A stretch of DNA of 64,000 nucleotides from Nocardioides lacusdianchii (GTDB taxonomy: Bacteria > Actinomycetota > Actinomycetes > Propionibacteriales > Nocardioidaceae), in contig NZ_JADHZD010000015.1 of assembly GCF_020102855.1 (NCBI RefSeq), positions 1-64,000 of the forward strand. The letters are read 5' to 3'. Numbering within the stretch: the stretch's first letter is position 1; every line of letters starts with the position of its first letter. The position numbers were made by a program, and so were the translations under genes. Of this stretch, positions 7,309 through 14,704 are shown piece by piece. The notes beneath the pieces were generated by a model. The model searched no databases. It saw nothing but the letters and a program-made list of their open reading frames with translations, and was not told the origin of the DNA.

Positions 7309-7590
7309 ATGACTCCGAAGACCACTTCCCAGCGGGAGCAGGAGGAGCGCCAGCGAGTCGGCGCCACTCTCCGCACGATCCGCCAGACACGGGGCTGGGA
7401 CCTGGGAGCCCTGGCCACGCAGGTGGACATCTCCTACTCCTACCTCTCCAACATCGAGGCCGGCCGCAAGCCCCTCACCGACATCCTCCTCGCCCGCCTC
7501 GCCACGGCCCTCGACGTCGAGCAGATCGCGATCAAGGTCCCCACCGGCAAGACCGCCAAGACCACCGAATCCGCGGACGCGGTCGCCTGA
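7309..7590 (+). CDS. Cro-like XRE-family regulator
   Basis: A 93-residue DNA-binding protein with a classic HTH_3 domain (LRTIRQTRGWDLGALATQ, then ISYSYLSNIEAGRKPLT) at about 18-75 and a Lys/Thr-rich tail. It is the first gene of the rightward early operon. The ATG at 7309 is chosen because the promoter TTGACT-17-TACGGT predicts transcription starting there; an in-frame upstream start at 7279 would lie inside the promoter. It probably binds the GGGAACA half-sites and opposes the divergent repressor. Confidence 0.8.
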   Translation: MTPKTTSQREQEERQRVGATLRTIRQTRGWDLGALATQVDISYSYLSNIEAGRKPLTDILLARLATALDVEQIAIKVPTGKTAKTTESADAVA

Positions 7591-7796
7591 TGGAAGGCGA
7601 GCGGATCTGGTTCAACACCAGCCAGGCAGGCGACCACGCCGGACGGCACCCCGTCACCGTGCGCCGCGCCCTCGAGGCCGGCGAGCTCCACGGCGGGCAG
7701 CCGAAGACGGGCGGCCGTTGGCGGATCCACCGCGACTGCCTCGACGCCTGGGTGCTCGGCACCTCGTGCCCGCACGCAGCGCTCAAGTCGGCCTGA
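7590..7796 (+). CDS. Excisionase-like HTH protein
   Basis: A 68-residue protein with a MerR/excisionase-type winged helix (HTH_17 pattern: NTSQAGDHAGRHPVTVRRAL, then GGRWRIHRDCLDAWV). Overlaps the upstream stop as TGATG, so it is translationally coupled to the Cro-like gene. A small basic winged-helix protein in the first early operon fits a recombination directionality factor for the tyrosine integrase, or a second regulator. After it, 7797-7885 holds no gene. Confidence 0.6.
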   Translation: MEGERIWFNTSQAGDHAGRHPVTVRRALEAGELHGGQPKTGGRWRIHRDCLDAWVLGTSCPHAALKSA

Positions 7797-7885
7797 CGGC
7801 CGTCCCTGCACGACCCCGAAATAGCCGGCGCCCCGGCCAGAGCTTGGCAGCAGACCAGGGCGCACGAACTGGAAGGAAGCATCCC

Positions 7886-8425
7886 ATGACCGGGATCACC
7901 AGCACCAACACCATCCCGCGCAAGCGGGTCCCCGAGATGGGCCTCCTTGGCAAGAAGGCCGTCATCGACCATGCGATCGAGCACGGCCTTTCAGACCCCG
8001 AGGAGATCGGTCACGGCGACCGCTGTGTCCGTGTCTGGCTCACCGGGACCGTCGAGGAGTCCGACGCCTGGGTCGACACGATCCACGTCGACGACACCGT
8101 CGTCGAGCCCCTGCGCAGGGGCCGCGAGCGGGTCCGTGTCACCGGCCGGCTCCCGCTGCTCGGCATCCGCGTCGAGATCCGCTTCTCCCGCCCCGCCGCC
8201 ACCACGCGGATCCAGGGCCTGCCCCGCAAGGGTGACCGGGCCCGCATCCTCCGCGGCGCCCACGACGGCCGCGAGGGTGTCGTGCAGTCGGTGTTCCGCG
8301 GCATGGCCGGTGGGCACGTCACCGAGGTCCTCCTCGAGGTGCCCCGGTTCATCGGCGAGCCGGACGGCCCGACCTACGAGGTCGTCCTGCCGTTCGCTCG
8401 CGACGAGATCGAGGTCGTCTCGTGA
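7886..8425 (+). CDS. Early protein with C-terminal KOW-like motif
   Basis: A 179-residue protein of unknown family. ATG at 7886 has GGAAGGA ahead of it. The middle region is acidic and beta-rich. Residues ~113-135 read GDRARILRGAHDGREGVVQ, which fits the KOW pattern (hydrophobic-G-x3-G-x2-G-x-V) found in NusG, Spt5 and ribosomal proteins. The N-terminal ~100 residues have no recognised fold. A KOW protein at the front of an early phage operon could bind RNA or RNA polymerase; this is inference from the motif. Confidence 0.5.
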   Translation: MTGITSTNTIPRKRVPEMGLLGKKAVIDHAIEHGLSDPEEIGHGDRCVRVWLTGTVEESDAWVDTIHVDDTVVEPLRRGRERVRVTGRLPLLGIRVEIRFSRPAATTRIQGLPRKGDRARILRGAHDGREGVVQSVFRGMAGGHVTEVLLEVPRFIGEPDGPTYEVVLPFARDEIEVVS

Positions 8426-8625
8426 TCGAGCTGCTGCAGGCCATGGGCCTCGACGACATCTCCGCCGCCCTCTGGGGCTTCCTGGCAGGCGCGACCATGT
8501 CGGCCCTGTGGGTGTCCGCCTGGTTCGTCGGCGAGTCGGTCGTCAACTGGCTCCTCGAGCCCGGGTTCACCGCCCACACCGACGACGCCCTCGAGCTCAC
8601 CCGCGAGCAGGAGGTGGCGTCGTGA
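8422..8625 (+). CDS. Small membrane protein
   Basis: 67 residues, GTG start overlapping the previous stop (GTGA). One long hydrophobic stretch (ALWGFLAGATMSALWVSAWF) probably crosses the membrane once, with an acidic C-terminus. No family recognised. Coupled to genes on both sides by 4-base overlaps. Confidence 0.6.
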   Translation: MIELLQAMGLDDISAALWGFLAGATMSALWVSAWFVGESVVNWLLEPGFTAHTDDALELTREQEVAS

Positions 8626-8807
8626 TCACCGCAGGCGACTACCGCACCTCGCGTCTCGACGACGCGATCGACCGTGGCTTCGACCCCCACCCCGACGACA
8701 TGCTGCCCCCGCCGGCGCACCTGCGCTCCCCCGCCGGGGTCGACGTGCTCGCCGCGTTCGCCGCCGACGTCGAAGCGGCCCGCGCGCAGAGCGGCGGTGC
8801 GGCATGA
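8622..8807 (+). CDS. 61-residue hypothetical protein
   Basis: Starts with GTG in a GTGA overlap (MITAGDYRTSRLDDAIDR) and ends overlapping the next gene. The protein is acidic and Ala/Asp/Pro rich, with no transmembrane helix and no recognised motif. Its reality is supported mainly by the unbroken chain of start-stop overlaps and operon-like codon use. Confidence 0.5.
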   Translation: MITAGDYRTSRLDDAIDRGFDPHPDDMLPPPAHLRSPAGVDVLAAFAADVEAARAQSGGAA

Positions 8808-9058
8808 CGGTCACCATCGCGCCCGCCGTGCGCTCCTACCCCGACGACGACCAGGTCGAGGTGCTGCCCTGCACCGAGTGCCTCGACCTCCTCGAGGCCG
8901 ACGAGCTCCGCGACTGCGGCACCCACCGGCTCTGCCCGGACTGCCTCGCGTCGTCGACGTGCTCGGGGTGCACCGAGATCCGTCACGAGATCGCCGCCGA
9001 CCTCGCCGAGCAGTCGGCGTACGACCGGTGGCGCGACATGCAGGAGGACCACCGATGA
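8804..9058 (+). CDS. Small zinc-ribbon protein
   Basis: 84 residues with two CxxC pairs (PCTEC at 23-27, then CPDC and CSGC separated by a few residues), spaced for one or two structural zincs. ATG start in an ATGA overlap. It lies directly before the PD-(D/E)XK nuclease, which also carries Cys clusters. Function unknown; likely nucleic-acid or protein binding. Confidence 0.55.
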   Translation: MTVTIAPAVRSYPDDDQVEVLPCTECLDLLEADELRDCGTHRLCPDCLASSTCSGCTEIRHEIAADLAEQSAYDRWRDMQEDHR

Positions 9059-9996
9059 CCGCCCCGCTCCACGCCCGCGACATCCGCGGCAAGGGCCGCT
9101 ACTACGGCTCCTGCGGCCGCGACGGCTGCCCCCTCGAGCGCGCAGAGGGCGACGGCCTCATGTCCGTCACCAACGCCCAGTCCGTGATCGCCAAGCCCGC
9201 GCTCGTCCCCGCTGCCGCCAAGGCCACCGCGGCCGCCGCGTGGGACTACCTGCCGCTCATGGTCGCGACGTCGCGGCAGTCCCCCGAGGGGCCGTGCGCC
9301 CGCAAGCGTGTCGCCGAGCGGTGCGGCAACTGCCGGTTCTGCGTGACCGCGCAGATCAAGGCCGAGCACAAGAACGAGTGGGAGAAGGCCTCCGACCTCG
9401 GCACCCGGGTCCACGCCCACGCTCACGGGCACGTGCTGCAGCAGCCGCTGCCCTACGACCCCGAGGTCGAGCCGTTCGTGCACCAGCACCTGCTGTTCCT
9501 GGACCGCTGGCGCATCGACCTCGACCGGCACGTCGAGGCCGCCGAGACGACCGTGGTGTCGTGGAAGCACGAGTACGCCGGGACCGGCGACCTGTGGCTC
9601 CATCTGCCCCTGGCGTACGACGAGGCCACTGGCCGCACGACGTTCACGTCCTGGTCGCGGCGCAAGCTGTGGCTGATCGACGGGAAGTCGAGCGCGAAGA
9701 AGCCCGCCGACGTCGTCTACGCCGACCAGCCGCTGCAGCTGTCGGGCCTCCGGTACGCCGACGAGGCTGTGCTGCCCGACGAGACCGTGGTGAAGGTCCC
9801 GAAGTTCGAGGGCGCCGCGATCCTCAACTGGCGCACCACGGCACACGCGCTGATCCCGCAGCCGTCTGGCCGTGAGGTCCACAAGGCGTTCCTCGGTGCG
9901 GTCGCGCTGCAGCGGCTCTTCCACTCGCAGGACGTGAAGGCGTGGGAACAGGTCGACGCCCCGGTCGTGGCCGAGCCGAAGGGCGAGGTGGCGTGA
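9055..9996 (+). CDS. PD-(D/E)XK nuclease (Cas4/RecB-like exonuclease)
   Basis: A 313-residue nuclease. Active-site features: E173 in HEYAGTGD, D179, then IDGKSS giving D209-x-K211, and a QxxxL-x-Y helix (QPLQLSGLRYADE), as in PD-(D/E)XK enzymes of the Cas4/lambda-exonuclease group. An N-terminal segment has Cys clusters (GSCGRDGC; C-A-R-K ... CGNCRFC) that could bind zinc or an iron-sulphur cluster. Start at ATG 9055 in an ATGA overlap. Followed by the Gp3-like protein, it may form a recombination pair that processes DNA ends. Confidence 0.75.
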   Translation: MTAPLHARDIRGKGRYYGSCGRDGCPLERAEGDGLMSVTNAQSVIAKPALVPAAAKATAAAAWDYLPLMVATSRQSPEGPCARKRVAERCGNCRFCVTAQIKAEHKNEWEKASDLGTRVHAHAHGHVLQQPLPYDPEVEPFVHQHLLFLDRWRIDLDRHVEAAETTVVSWKHEYAGTGDLWLHLPLAYDEATGRTTFTSWSRRKLWLIDGKSSAKKPADVVYADQPLQLSGLRYADEAVLPDETVVKVPKFEGAAILNWRTTAHALIPQPSGREVHKAFLGAVALQRLFHSQDVKAWEQVDAPVVAEPKGEVA

Positions 9997-10220
9997 TGGG
10001 GACCTTCCACGTGACCACCGACCGGCCCAAGGTCCCTGCCGCGTCGTTCGTCGCCGAGGACCTCGTCGACCTCGGCGCGCAGGTCGCCAGCCACCTCGCC
10101 CGGCACCGTGTGCTCTCGCGCGCCGTGCCCTACGACGCGCAGGTCGGCGACGACTGCGGCGCCATCCACCAGTCCGGCCTCCCGCGGCCGGTCACCTTCG
10201 TCATCCGCAAGGAGTCCTGA
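9996..10220 (+). CDS. 74-residue hypothetical protein
   Basis: Begins MGTFHVTTDRPKVPAASF in a TGATG overlap with the nuclease gene and ends 1 bp before the Gp3-like gene. Soluble, no Cys cluster or membrane helix. Unrecognised; it sits between two DNA-metabolism genes and is probably co-translated with them. Confidence 0.55.
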   Translation: MGTFHVTTDRPKVPAASFVAEDLVDLGAQVASHLARHRVLSRAVPYDAQVGDDCGAIHQSGLPRPVTFVIRKES

Positions 10221-10221
10221 C

Positions 10222-11439
10222 ATGCCCATCATCACCACCCAGCGCCGCATGGCCGAGCAGGGCCGAATCCGCCTCGGCCACAAGATCACCGGCACCAGCA
10301 AGCAGGGCCGCGAGTACACCCGCCCCGCCAAGCTCGAGCGGTTCCGCTTCACCAGCCCCTCCGAGCGCCTCATCACCGAGATCGCCAACACCTACGGCGG
10401 CGACGCCCGCCCCTGGGACAACGACGGCAAGTCCGAGTTCGAGGTCCTCTCCGAGGCCACCGCGATCCCCGTCATCGTCGTCAAGGGCGGCTTCTCCCAG
10501 TGGCACGAGTACTGGACCAAGGGCGGCTGCCAGCACCGCTGCGACGGCGAGAAGGACGTCGCCGGCAACTTCTGCGACCCGGGCGACCCCAACCACATCG
10601 CCGCGATCGAGAAGCCCACCACCCGCCTGTCGGTGATGCTGTCGGAGATCGAGTCCCTCGGCGTGTGGCGGATGGAATCGAAGGGCTGGAACGCCGCCGC
10701 CGAGCTGCCGTCCATGGCTGAGCTCGCGATGCACGTCGGCGACCTGGTGCCGGCCACCCTCGGCCTGGCCGAGCGGTCGTCGATCGTCCAGACGGACAAG
10801 GGCCCGCAGACGTCGCGGTACGTCGTGCCGTTCCTCGACCTGCACGTCACGAAGCAGCGGCTCGTCGAGATCGTCGGCGGCGTCGGCGGAACGCCCGCGC
10901 TCGAGGGTGCGGGCTCTGGCCCGGCGGCGCTCGAGGCGCCCAAGAGCGACCCGTACGCCGAGTGGCTGCCGCAGGTCGACGCCGCTGAGGACATCGACTC
11001 GCTGACGGTCATCTGGAACGAGATGCGCGACGGCCACGAGCTCGTCGGGCAGGACTCCACCCCCTCGGCGCAGCGCGAGGCGTTCGTGGAGTACTTCCGC
11101 CGCCGCGCCGCGGCGGTCAAGGCTGCCTCATCCCCCGAGGCAGGATCTGGGGAGGCGGCGACCTCGACCCCCGCCGCCTCCCCGCCCCGTGCAGCTGAGG
11201 AGCCGCAGCCCGACGCTGACGGCGCCTACCCGGCCGAGACTGTCGGCCCGGATGCCGACCAGGTGTGGGCCGACATCGTGAAGGCCGGTGGCGAGCGCGG
11301 CATGACGTTGCCGGACATCGAGCAGGACGTCGCGGGGTTCCTGAACGGCGGTGACGTCGACGGCCCGAGCAAGGTCAGCGAGGCGTCCGGCGAGGAGCTG
11401 CAGGCGTACCTCAACATCCTCGTGGAGCGTGCCGCATGA
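10222..11439 (+). CDS. Gp3-like (phiC31 RDF-like) DNA-metabolism protein
   Basis: A 405-residue protein. The first ~230 residues match the pattern I recall for the phiC31 Gp3 family: start MPIITTQRRMAEQGRIRLG, then KLERFRFTSPSERLI, GGDARPW, and a Cys-bearing GGCQHRCDGE block followed by TRLSVML and GVWRMESKGW. The rest is an Ala/Pro/Glu-rich linker and a helical tail. In phiC31 this protein is the directionality factor for a serine integrase, but many homologues sit in phages without one and may act in DNA replication or recombination. Start ATG 10222 with AAGGAG ahead. Confidence 0.6.
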   Translation: MPIITTQRRMAEQGRIRLGHKITGTSKQGREYTRPAKLERFRFTSPSERLITEIANTYGGDARPWDNDGKSEFEVLSEATAIPVIVVKGGFSQWHEYWTKGGCQHRCDGEKDVAGNFCDPGDPNHIAAIEKPTTRLSVMLSEIESLGVWRMESKGWNAAAELPSMAELAMHVGDLVPATLGLAERSSIVQTDKGPQTSRYVVPFLDLHVTKQRLVEIVGGVGGTPALEGAGSGPAALEAPKSDPYAEWLPQVDAAEDIDSLTVIWNEMRDGHELVGQDSTPSAQREAFVEYFRRRAAAVKAASSPEAGSGEAATSTPAASPPRAAEEPQPDADGAYPAETVGPDADQVWADIVKAGGERGMTLPDIEQDVAGFLNGGDVDGPSKVSEASGEELQAYLNILVERAA

Positions 11440-11840
11440 GCAACGGCAGCGACTGGGGCGCGACCAACTCCAACTGGCGCGGAGGCAAGACCAGCCACCC
11501 GCTCTACGACATCTACAACGACATGGTCGGCCGCTGCACCCGGGCGACCCACCTCCGATACGCCAGCTACGGCGGACGCGGCATCACCGTCTGCGACCGC
11601 TGGACTGGCCGCCAGGGCTTCTGGAACTTCGTCGCCGACATGGGGCCGCGCCCCGAGGGTCGGACCGCAGCCGGGCGTCCTCTCTACTCGCTCGACCGCG
11701 TCGACAACGACCGCGGATACGAGCCCGGCAACTGTCGTTGGGCGACCCAGTCGCAGCAGTCGCGCAACCGCCGCCGGCACGGCTACGAGACCCGCGGCCG
11801 TTCGGCCACGGGCACCTTCCTCCCGAAGGAGGCCTCCTGA
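11436..11840 (+). CDS. HNH-like/homing-type nuclease
   Basis: 134 residues. The pattern YGGRGITVCDRW ... LDRVDNDRGYEPGNCRWAT is shared by a family of small phage proteins annotated as HNH or AP2-like endonucleases, with the Asp-Asn and Cys positions conserved. The tail is basic (SRNRRRHGYETRGRS). ATG in an ATGA overlap. It could be a homing-type endonuclease, although the surrounding genes are intact. Confidence 0.6.
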   Translation: MSNGSDWGATNSNWRGGKTSHPLYDIYNDMVGRCTRATHLRYASYGGRGITVCDRWTGRQGFWNFVADMGPRPEGRTAAGRPLYSLDRVDNDRGYEPGNCRWATQSQQSRNRRRHGYETRGRSATGTFLPKEAS

Positions 11841-12601
11841 TGGCCAGCAGCAAGTGGGACGGGTTCGACTGTCTCGGATTTGACCTAGAAACTTCGGGGG
11901 TCGACGTGTGGGGCGACCGCATCGTCACGGCCGCTCTGGTCGCGATCTGGGACGACGGTCGGAAGCGTCACCTCACCTCCTACGTCGTCGACCCCGGCAT
12001 CGACATCCCCGAGGGCGCCGCCGCGATCCACGGCTACACGCGCGACCGCGCCATCCGCGAGGCCACCCACGCCGACCCCTCCCAGGCGCTGTTCGAGATC
12101 TCCGGACGCCTCGCCACCGCCATGGGCCGCGGCATCCCCATTGTCGGCGCCAACCTGTCCTACGACCTGACCCTCCTCGAGACCGAGAACCGTCGCCTCG
12201 AGGTCCCCACCCTGGTCGACCGCATGGGCGGCCACACGAAGATCCAGCCCGTCGTCGACGTGATGGTCCTCGACAAGCACGTCGACCCGTACCGCAAGGG
12301 CGGCCGGAAGCTCGAGCAGCTGTGCACCACCTATGGCGTGAAGCTCGATGACGCTCACAACGCCGGCGCCGACGCCCTCGCGGCGTGCCTGCTGTGGCCG
12401 GCGATCATGCGCAAGCACGCCAGCAAGTTCCCGGGCATGACGCTGCCCGCGCTCCACCAGTCGCAGGTGGGGTGGAAGCGGAAGCAGATGGACGGGCTGC
12501 GGGAGTACTTCGACAAGAAGGGCACCGAGCACGACGGGTGCTGCGGGGAATGGCCGCTGCACCGTGCGTGCGCACCGGCGCTGGTCGGGGGTGCCCGATG
12601 A
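11840..12601 (+). CDS. DnaQ-like 3'-5' exonuclease (DEDDh)
   Basis: A 253-residue exonuclease. Exo I is FDLETSG (D15, E17), Exo II is ANLSYDLTLLE (D109) and Exo III is DAHNAGADALA (H173, D178), so all DEDDh catalytic residues are present. The C-terminus has a short Cys/His segment (HDGCCGEWPLHRAC). ATG at 11840 overlaps the previous stop, with AAGGAGG inside that gene. Probably proofreading or end-processing during phage replication. Confidence 0.85.
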   Translation: MASSKWDGFDCLGFDLETSGVDVWGDRIVTAALVAIWDDGRKRHLTSYVVDPGIDIPEGAAAIHGYTRDRAIREATHADPSQALFEISGRLATAMGRGIPIVGANLSYDLTLLETENRRLEVPTLVDRMGGHTKIQPVVDVMVLDKHVDPYRKGGRKLEQLCTTYGVKLDDAHNAGADALAACLLWPAIMRKHASKFPGMTLPALHQSQVGWKRKQMDGLREYFDKKGTEHDGCCGEWPLHRACAPALVGGAR

Positions 12602-12837
12602 GCACGGACAACGTCGTACGCCCGACCGTGTGGCAGGAGAACGCCGACCTCGCCGCATTACGTGACCGGGTGCAGCAGGCGGACCTGGTCCTCGACGTAG
12701 CGGCGAAGGCTGCGGTCGCGTCCATCCGTGCCGGCCGCTCGGGCTACGCGCACTTCCAGCTCGCCCGGGCGCAGGAGCGTGCGAGCCGGATCCTCGGCCC
12801 GACCGACTGGACGACGCTCGCCGGAGGTGCCCGATGA
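12598..12837 (+). CDS. 79-residue hypothetical protein
   Basis: Start ATG in an ATGA overlap (MSTDNVVRPTVWQENADL). Predicted helical (LAALRDRVQQADLVLDVAAK), with charged heptads and no Cys. Ends in the LAGGAR tail that is also seen, as GGGAR, at the ends of the next gene and of 21204-21611. Unrecognised. Confidence 0.5.
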   Translation: MSTDNVVRPTVWQENADLAALRDRVQQADLVLDVAAKAAVASIRAGRSGYAHFQLARAQERASRILGPTDWTTLAGGAR

Positions 12838-13340
12838 CCGCCCAGCACCCCGCCGCACCCGAGACCGAGACCGACGCGAACGGGCTGACCGAGGCCGAAC
12901 GGGAGATCATCGCGCCGTGGTTCGTGGGCGACCTCGACACGGGCTGGCCGGGCGACGACTCGGGACTCATTGCGGCCGTCGAGCGCATCGTGGCCGAGCG
13001 TGTGCGGGTCGTCGAGGGCGAGCGGGATGCGGTGGTCGAGGTTGGTGCCTACGCGCAACAGAAGGAAGCCACGGCCCGAGCGGTGAACGACGCCGCACGC
13101 ATGGCCCAGGTTGCCGCTCGACGCACGCGGGAACTGGCAGCGATGACCGCCCGTGCTGAGTCCGCCGAGGCTGCACACGAGGCCGAGAAGGCAGCCCACG
13201 AGCGGCTGAGGGCGGGAGTGGAGGCGCTGGCGGACGAGTGGGCGGAGGACTACCCCGGCCCCAATGCGGCGTGCAACCGGACCCCCGACGAGTGGGCGAC
13301 CGACCTCCGCGCCCTTCTCGCTGGCGGTGGGGCGCGATGA
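12834..13340 (+). CDS. Coiled-coil protein, copy A1 of duplicated module
   Basis: 168 residues, mostly helical: AERVRVVEGERDAVVEVG, then TRELAAMTARAESAEAAH, ending GGGAR. Its first third shares 45 bp (12848-12892) and a second block (12978-13032, one mismatch) with 21204-21611, so it is a diverged duplicate of that gene. ATG in an ATGA overlap on both sides. Function unknown. Confidence 0.6.
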   Translation: MTAQHPAAPETETDANGLTEAEREIIAPWFVGDLDTGWPGDDSGLIAAVERIVAERVRVVEGERDAVVEVGAYAQQKEATARAVNDAARMAQVAARRTRELAAMTARAESAEAAHEAEKAAHERLRAGVEALADEWAEDYPGPNAACNRTPDEWATDLRALLAGGGAR

Positions 13341-13915
13341 GCGGGGAGAGGTGGGTCTGCTCGTTCGCGCACCCACTAAGCCCCACGTGGTCGACGGACC
13401 TGCACCACTGCCCGATCTGCGGCCGCAAGCGGACCCCAACCCCCGTGCCGTCCGAGGTGGCTGAGACCACGGCAGGCGAGCGGGAGGTCGAGGCGCATCT
13501 TTGCAGCCCGAACCGGTGCTGCAATGAGTGTGGCCGCCACCTGACCCCGCACGTCATGGCCTTTCGCGATGACATGAGCCCGATCCTCTGTGCCGCCGAG
13601 CCGGACGCCGGGGAGGTCGAGGTGTGGGTCGACAGTCTGCGTTCGGCCTACTCGCAGGGGCCCGGCTGCTACTTGCCCGAGGGGTGGCACGCCGCTGTGG
13701 GTCGACTGCTGGCCGCGATAGACGAGAGCGCACTCACCCCCGCCCTGCTCGACCGGGTGCGGCGGGAGGAGGGGGAGCGGATCGCGCAGGCCATCGAGGC
13801 GCGCTCGCTACCGACTCCCGAGCGCGGCACTCCGGGCCCCGTAGAGCGCGCCGTCTACGCCGACGCCGCCTGGATCGCCCGCGCTGCCTCCGTTGGCCGA
13901 GGGGAGGGGCTGTGA
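13337..13915 (+). CDS. Zinc-ribbon-like protein, copy B1 of duplicated module
   Basis: 192 residues with CPICGRKR and CSPNRCCNECGRH clusters and a C-terminal helix LLDRVRREEGERIAQAIE. It shares 37 identical bp (13447-13483) and 57 identical bp (13743-13799) with 21608-22033, plus a nearly identical 3' end, so the two are duplicates whose central parts differ. The ATG overlaps the upstream GGGAR end. Probably nucleic-acid or protein binding; function unknown. Confidence 0.6.
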   Translation: MSGERWVCSFAHPLSPTWSTDLHHCPICGRKRTPTPVPSEVAETTAGEREVEAHLCSPNRCCNECGRHLTPHVMAFRDDMSPILCAAEPDAGEVEVWVDSLRSAYSQGPGCYLPEGWHAAVGRLLAAIDESALTPALLDRVRREEGERIAQAIEARSLPTPERGTPGPVERAVYADAAWIARAASVGRGEGL

Positions 13916-14007
13916 GCCGCGTCCTCCTCATCGCCATCCTCGTCGCCGCGTGCGTCGGCATCACCTACCTCGCCCTCGCCCGCGGTGACGGGAGCAGCCG
14001 ACCATGA
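13912..14007 (+). CDS. 31-residue membrane peptide
   Basis: GTG start in a GTGA overlap and ATGA overlap with the RusA gene. The product (SRVLLIAILVAACVGITYLA) is almost entirely one transmembrane helix with a short polar tail. Too short for family assignment, but the double overlap and clear membrane helix support it. Confidence 0.45.
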   Translation: MSRVLLIAILVAACVGITYLALARGDGSSRP

Positions 14008-14573
14008 CCAACCTCGTGATCGTCGTCCACGGCACTCCCATCACCCAGGGGTCCAAGACCCGCAACCGCTACGGCATGCACGACGACAACTCCAAGGTCC
14101 TCAAGCCCTGGCGCAAGAAGGTCAAGGACCACGCCGTCGACGCCAGCCGCTACCACGACCGCTTCACCGGACCCGTCCGCGTCACCATCCGCTTCTCCTT
14201 CGACAGGCCCAAGAGCCACTACCGGACCGGCCGCAACGCCCACCTCATCAAGGACAGCGCGCCGCTCTACCCGACCCACAAGAACGACCTCGACAAGCTG
14301 CAGCGCGCCTGCTTCGACGCGCTCACCGACGCCGAAGTGTGGGCCGACGACGGCCAGATCGTCGACGTCCGCGCCCGCAAGTTCTACGCCGGGGAGAGCG
14401 AGTACGCCCTCGACCGTCCCGGCGTCCTGATCCTCATCGAGCCCCTCGACCCCTCTCCGGCCTGCGCCTCCTCCCCCGTGCGCGCGGCCGGAGAGGCCAC
14501 CACCTCCCCGGCCGTGGTCTCCCCCACCACGGCCGGGGAGGCCCCCCAGCACAAGGAGGTGCTGTTCCCGTGA
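14004..14573 (+). CDS. rusA: RusA-type Holliday junction resolvase
   Basis: 189 residues. The RusA signature HKNDLDKLQRACFDAL (D95, D97, K98) is followed by WADDGQIVDV (D115, D116), the acidic residues that bind metal and cut four-way junctions. The N-terminus GTPITQGSKTRNR is also typical. The last ~40 residues are a Pro/Ala-rich, low-complexity extension beyond the usual ~120-140 residue family length. It resolves branched DNA before packaging, working with the nuclease and exonuclease encoded upstream. Confidence 0.85.
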   Translation: MTNLVIVVHGTPITQGSKTRNRYGMHDDNSKVLKPWRKKVKDHAVDASRYHDRFTGPVRVTIRFSFDRPKSHYRTGRNAHLIKDSAPLYPTHKNDLDKLQRACFDALTDAEVWADDGQIVDVRARKFYAGESEYALDRPGVLILIEPLDPSPACASSPVRAAGEATTSPAVVSPTTAGEAPQHKEVLFP

Positions 14574-14704
14574 CCACCAGCGAGCAGCAGGACATCCGCT
14601 ACTGGCTCACCCCCGCCGGCTGCACCGCCACCGGCGGCCACCGCCCCGACCTCGACCAGCGCCACTGCCGCGTCTGCGGCGCTGTCCTCCAGGTGGCGTC
14701 ATGA
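14570..14704 (+). CDS. 44-residue CxxC protein
   Basis: GTG start behind a perfect AAGGAGGTG. Carries GCTATGGHRPDLDQRHCRVC, i.e. one Cys-x-x-Cys plus a His and another Cys, which could hold one zinc. Overlaps the next gene by ATGA. Unrecognised. Confidence 0.45.
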   Translation: MTTSEQQDIRYWLTPAGCTATGGHRPDLDQRHCRVCGAVLQVAS

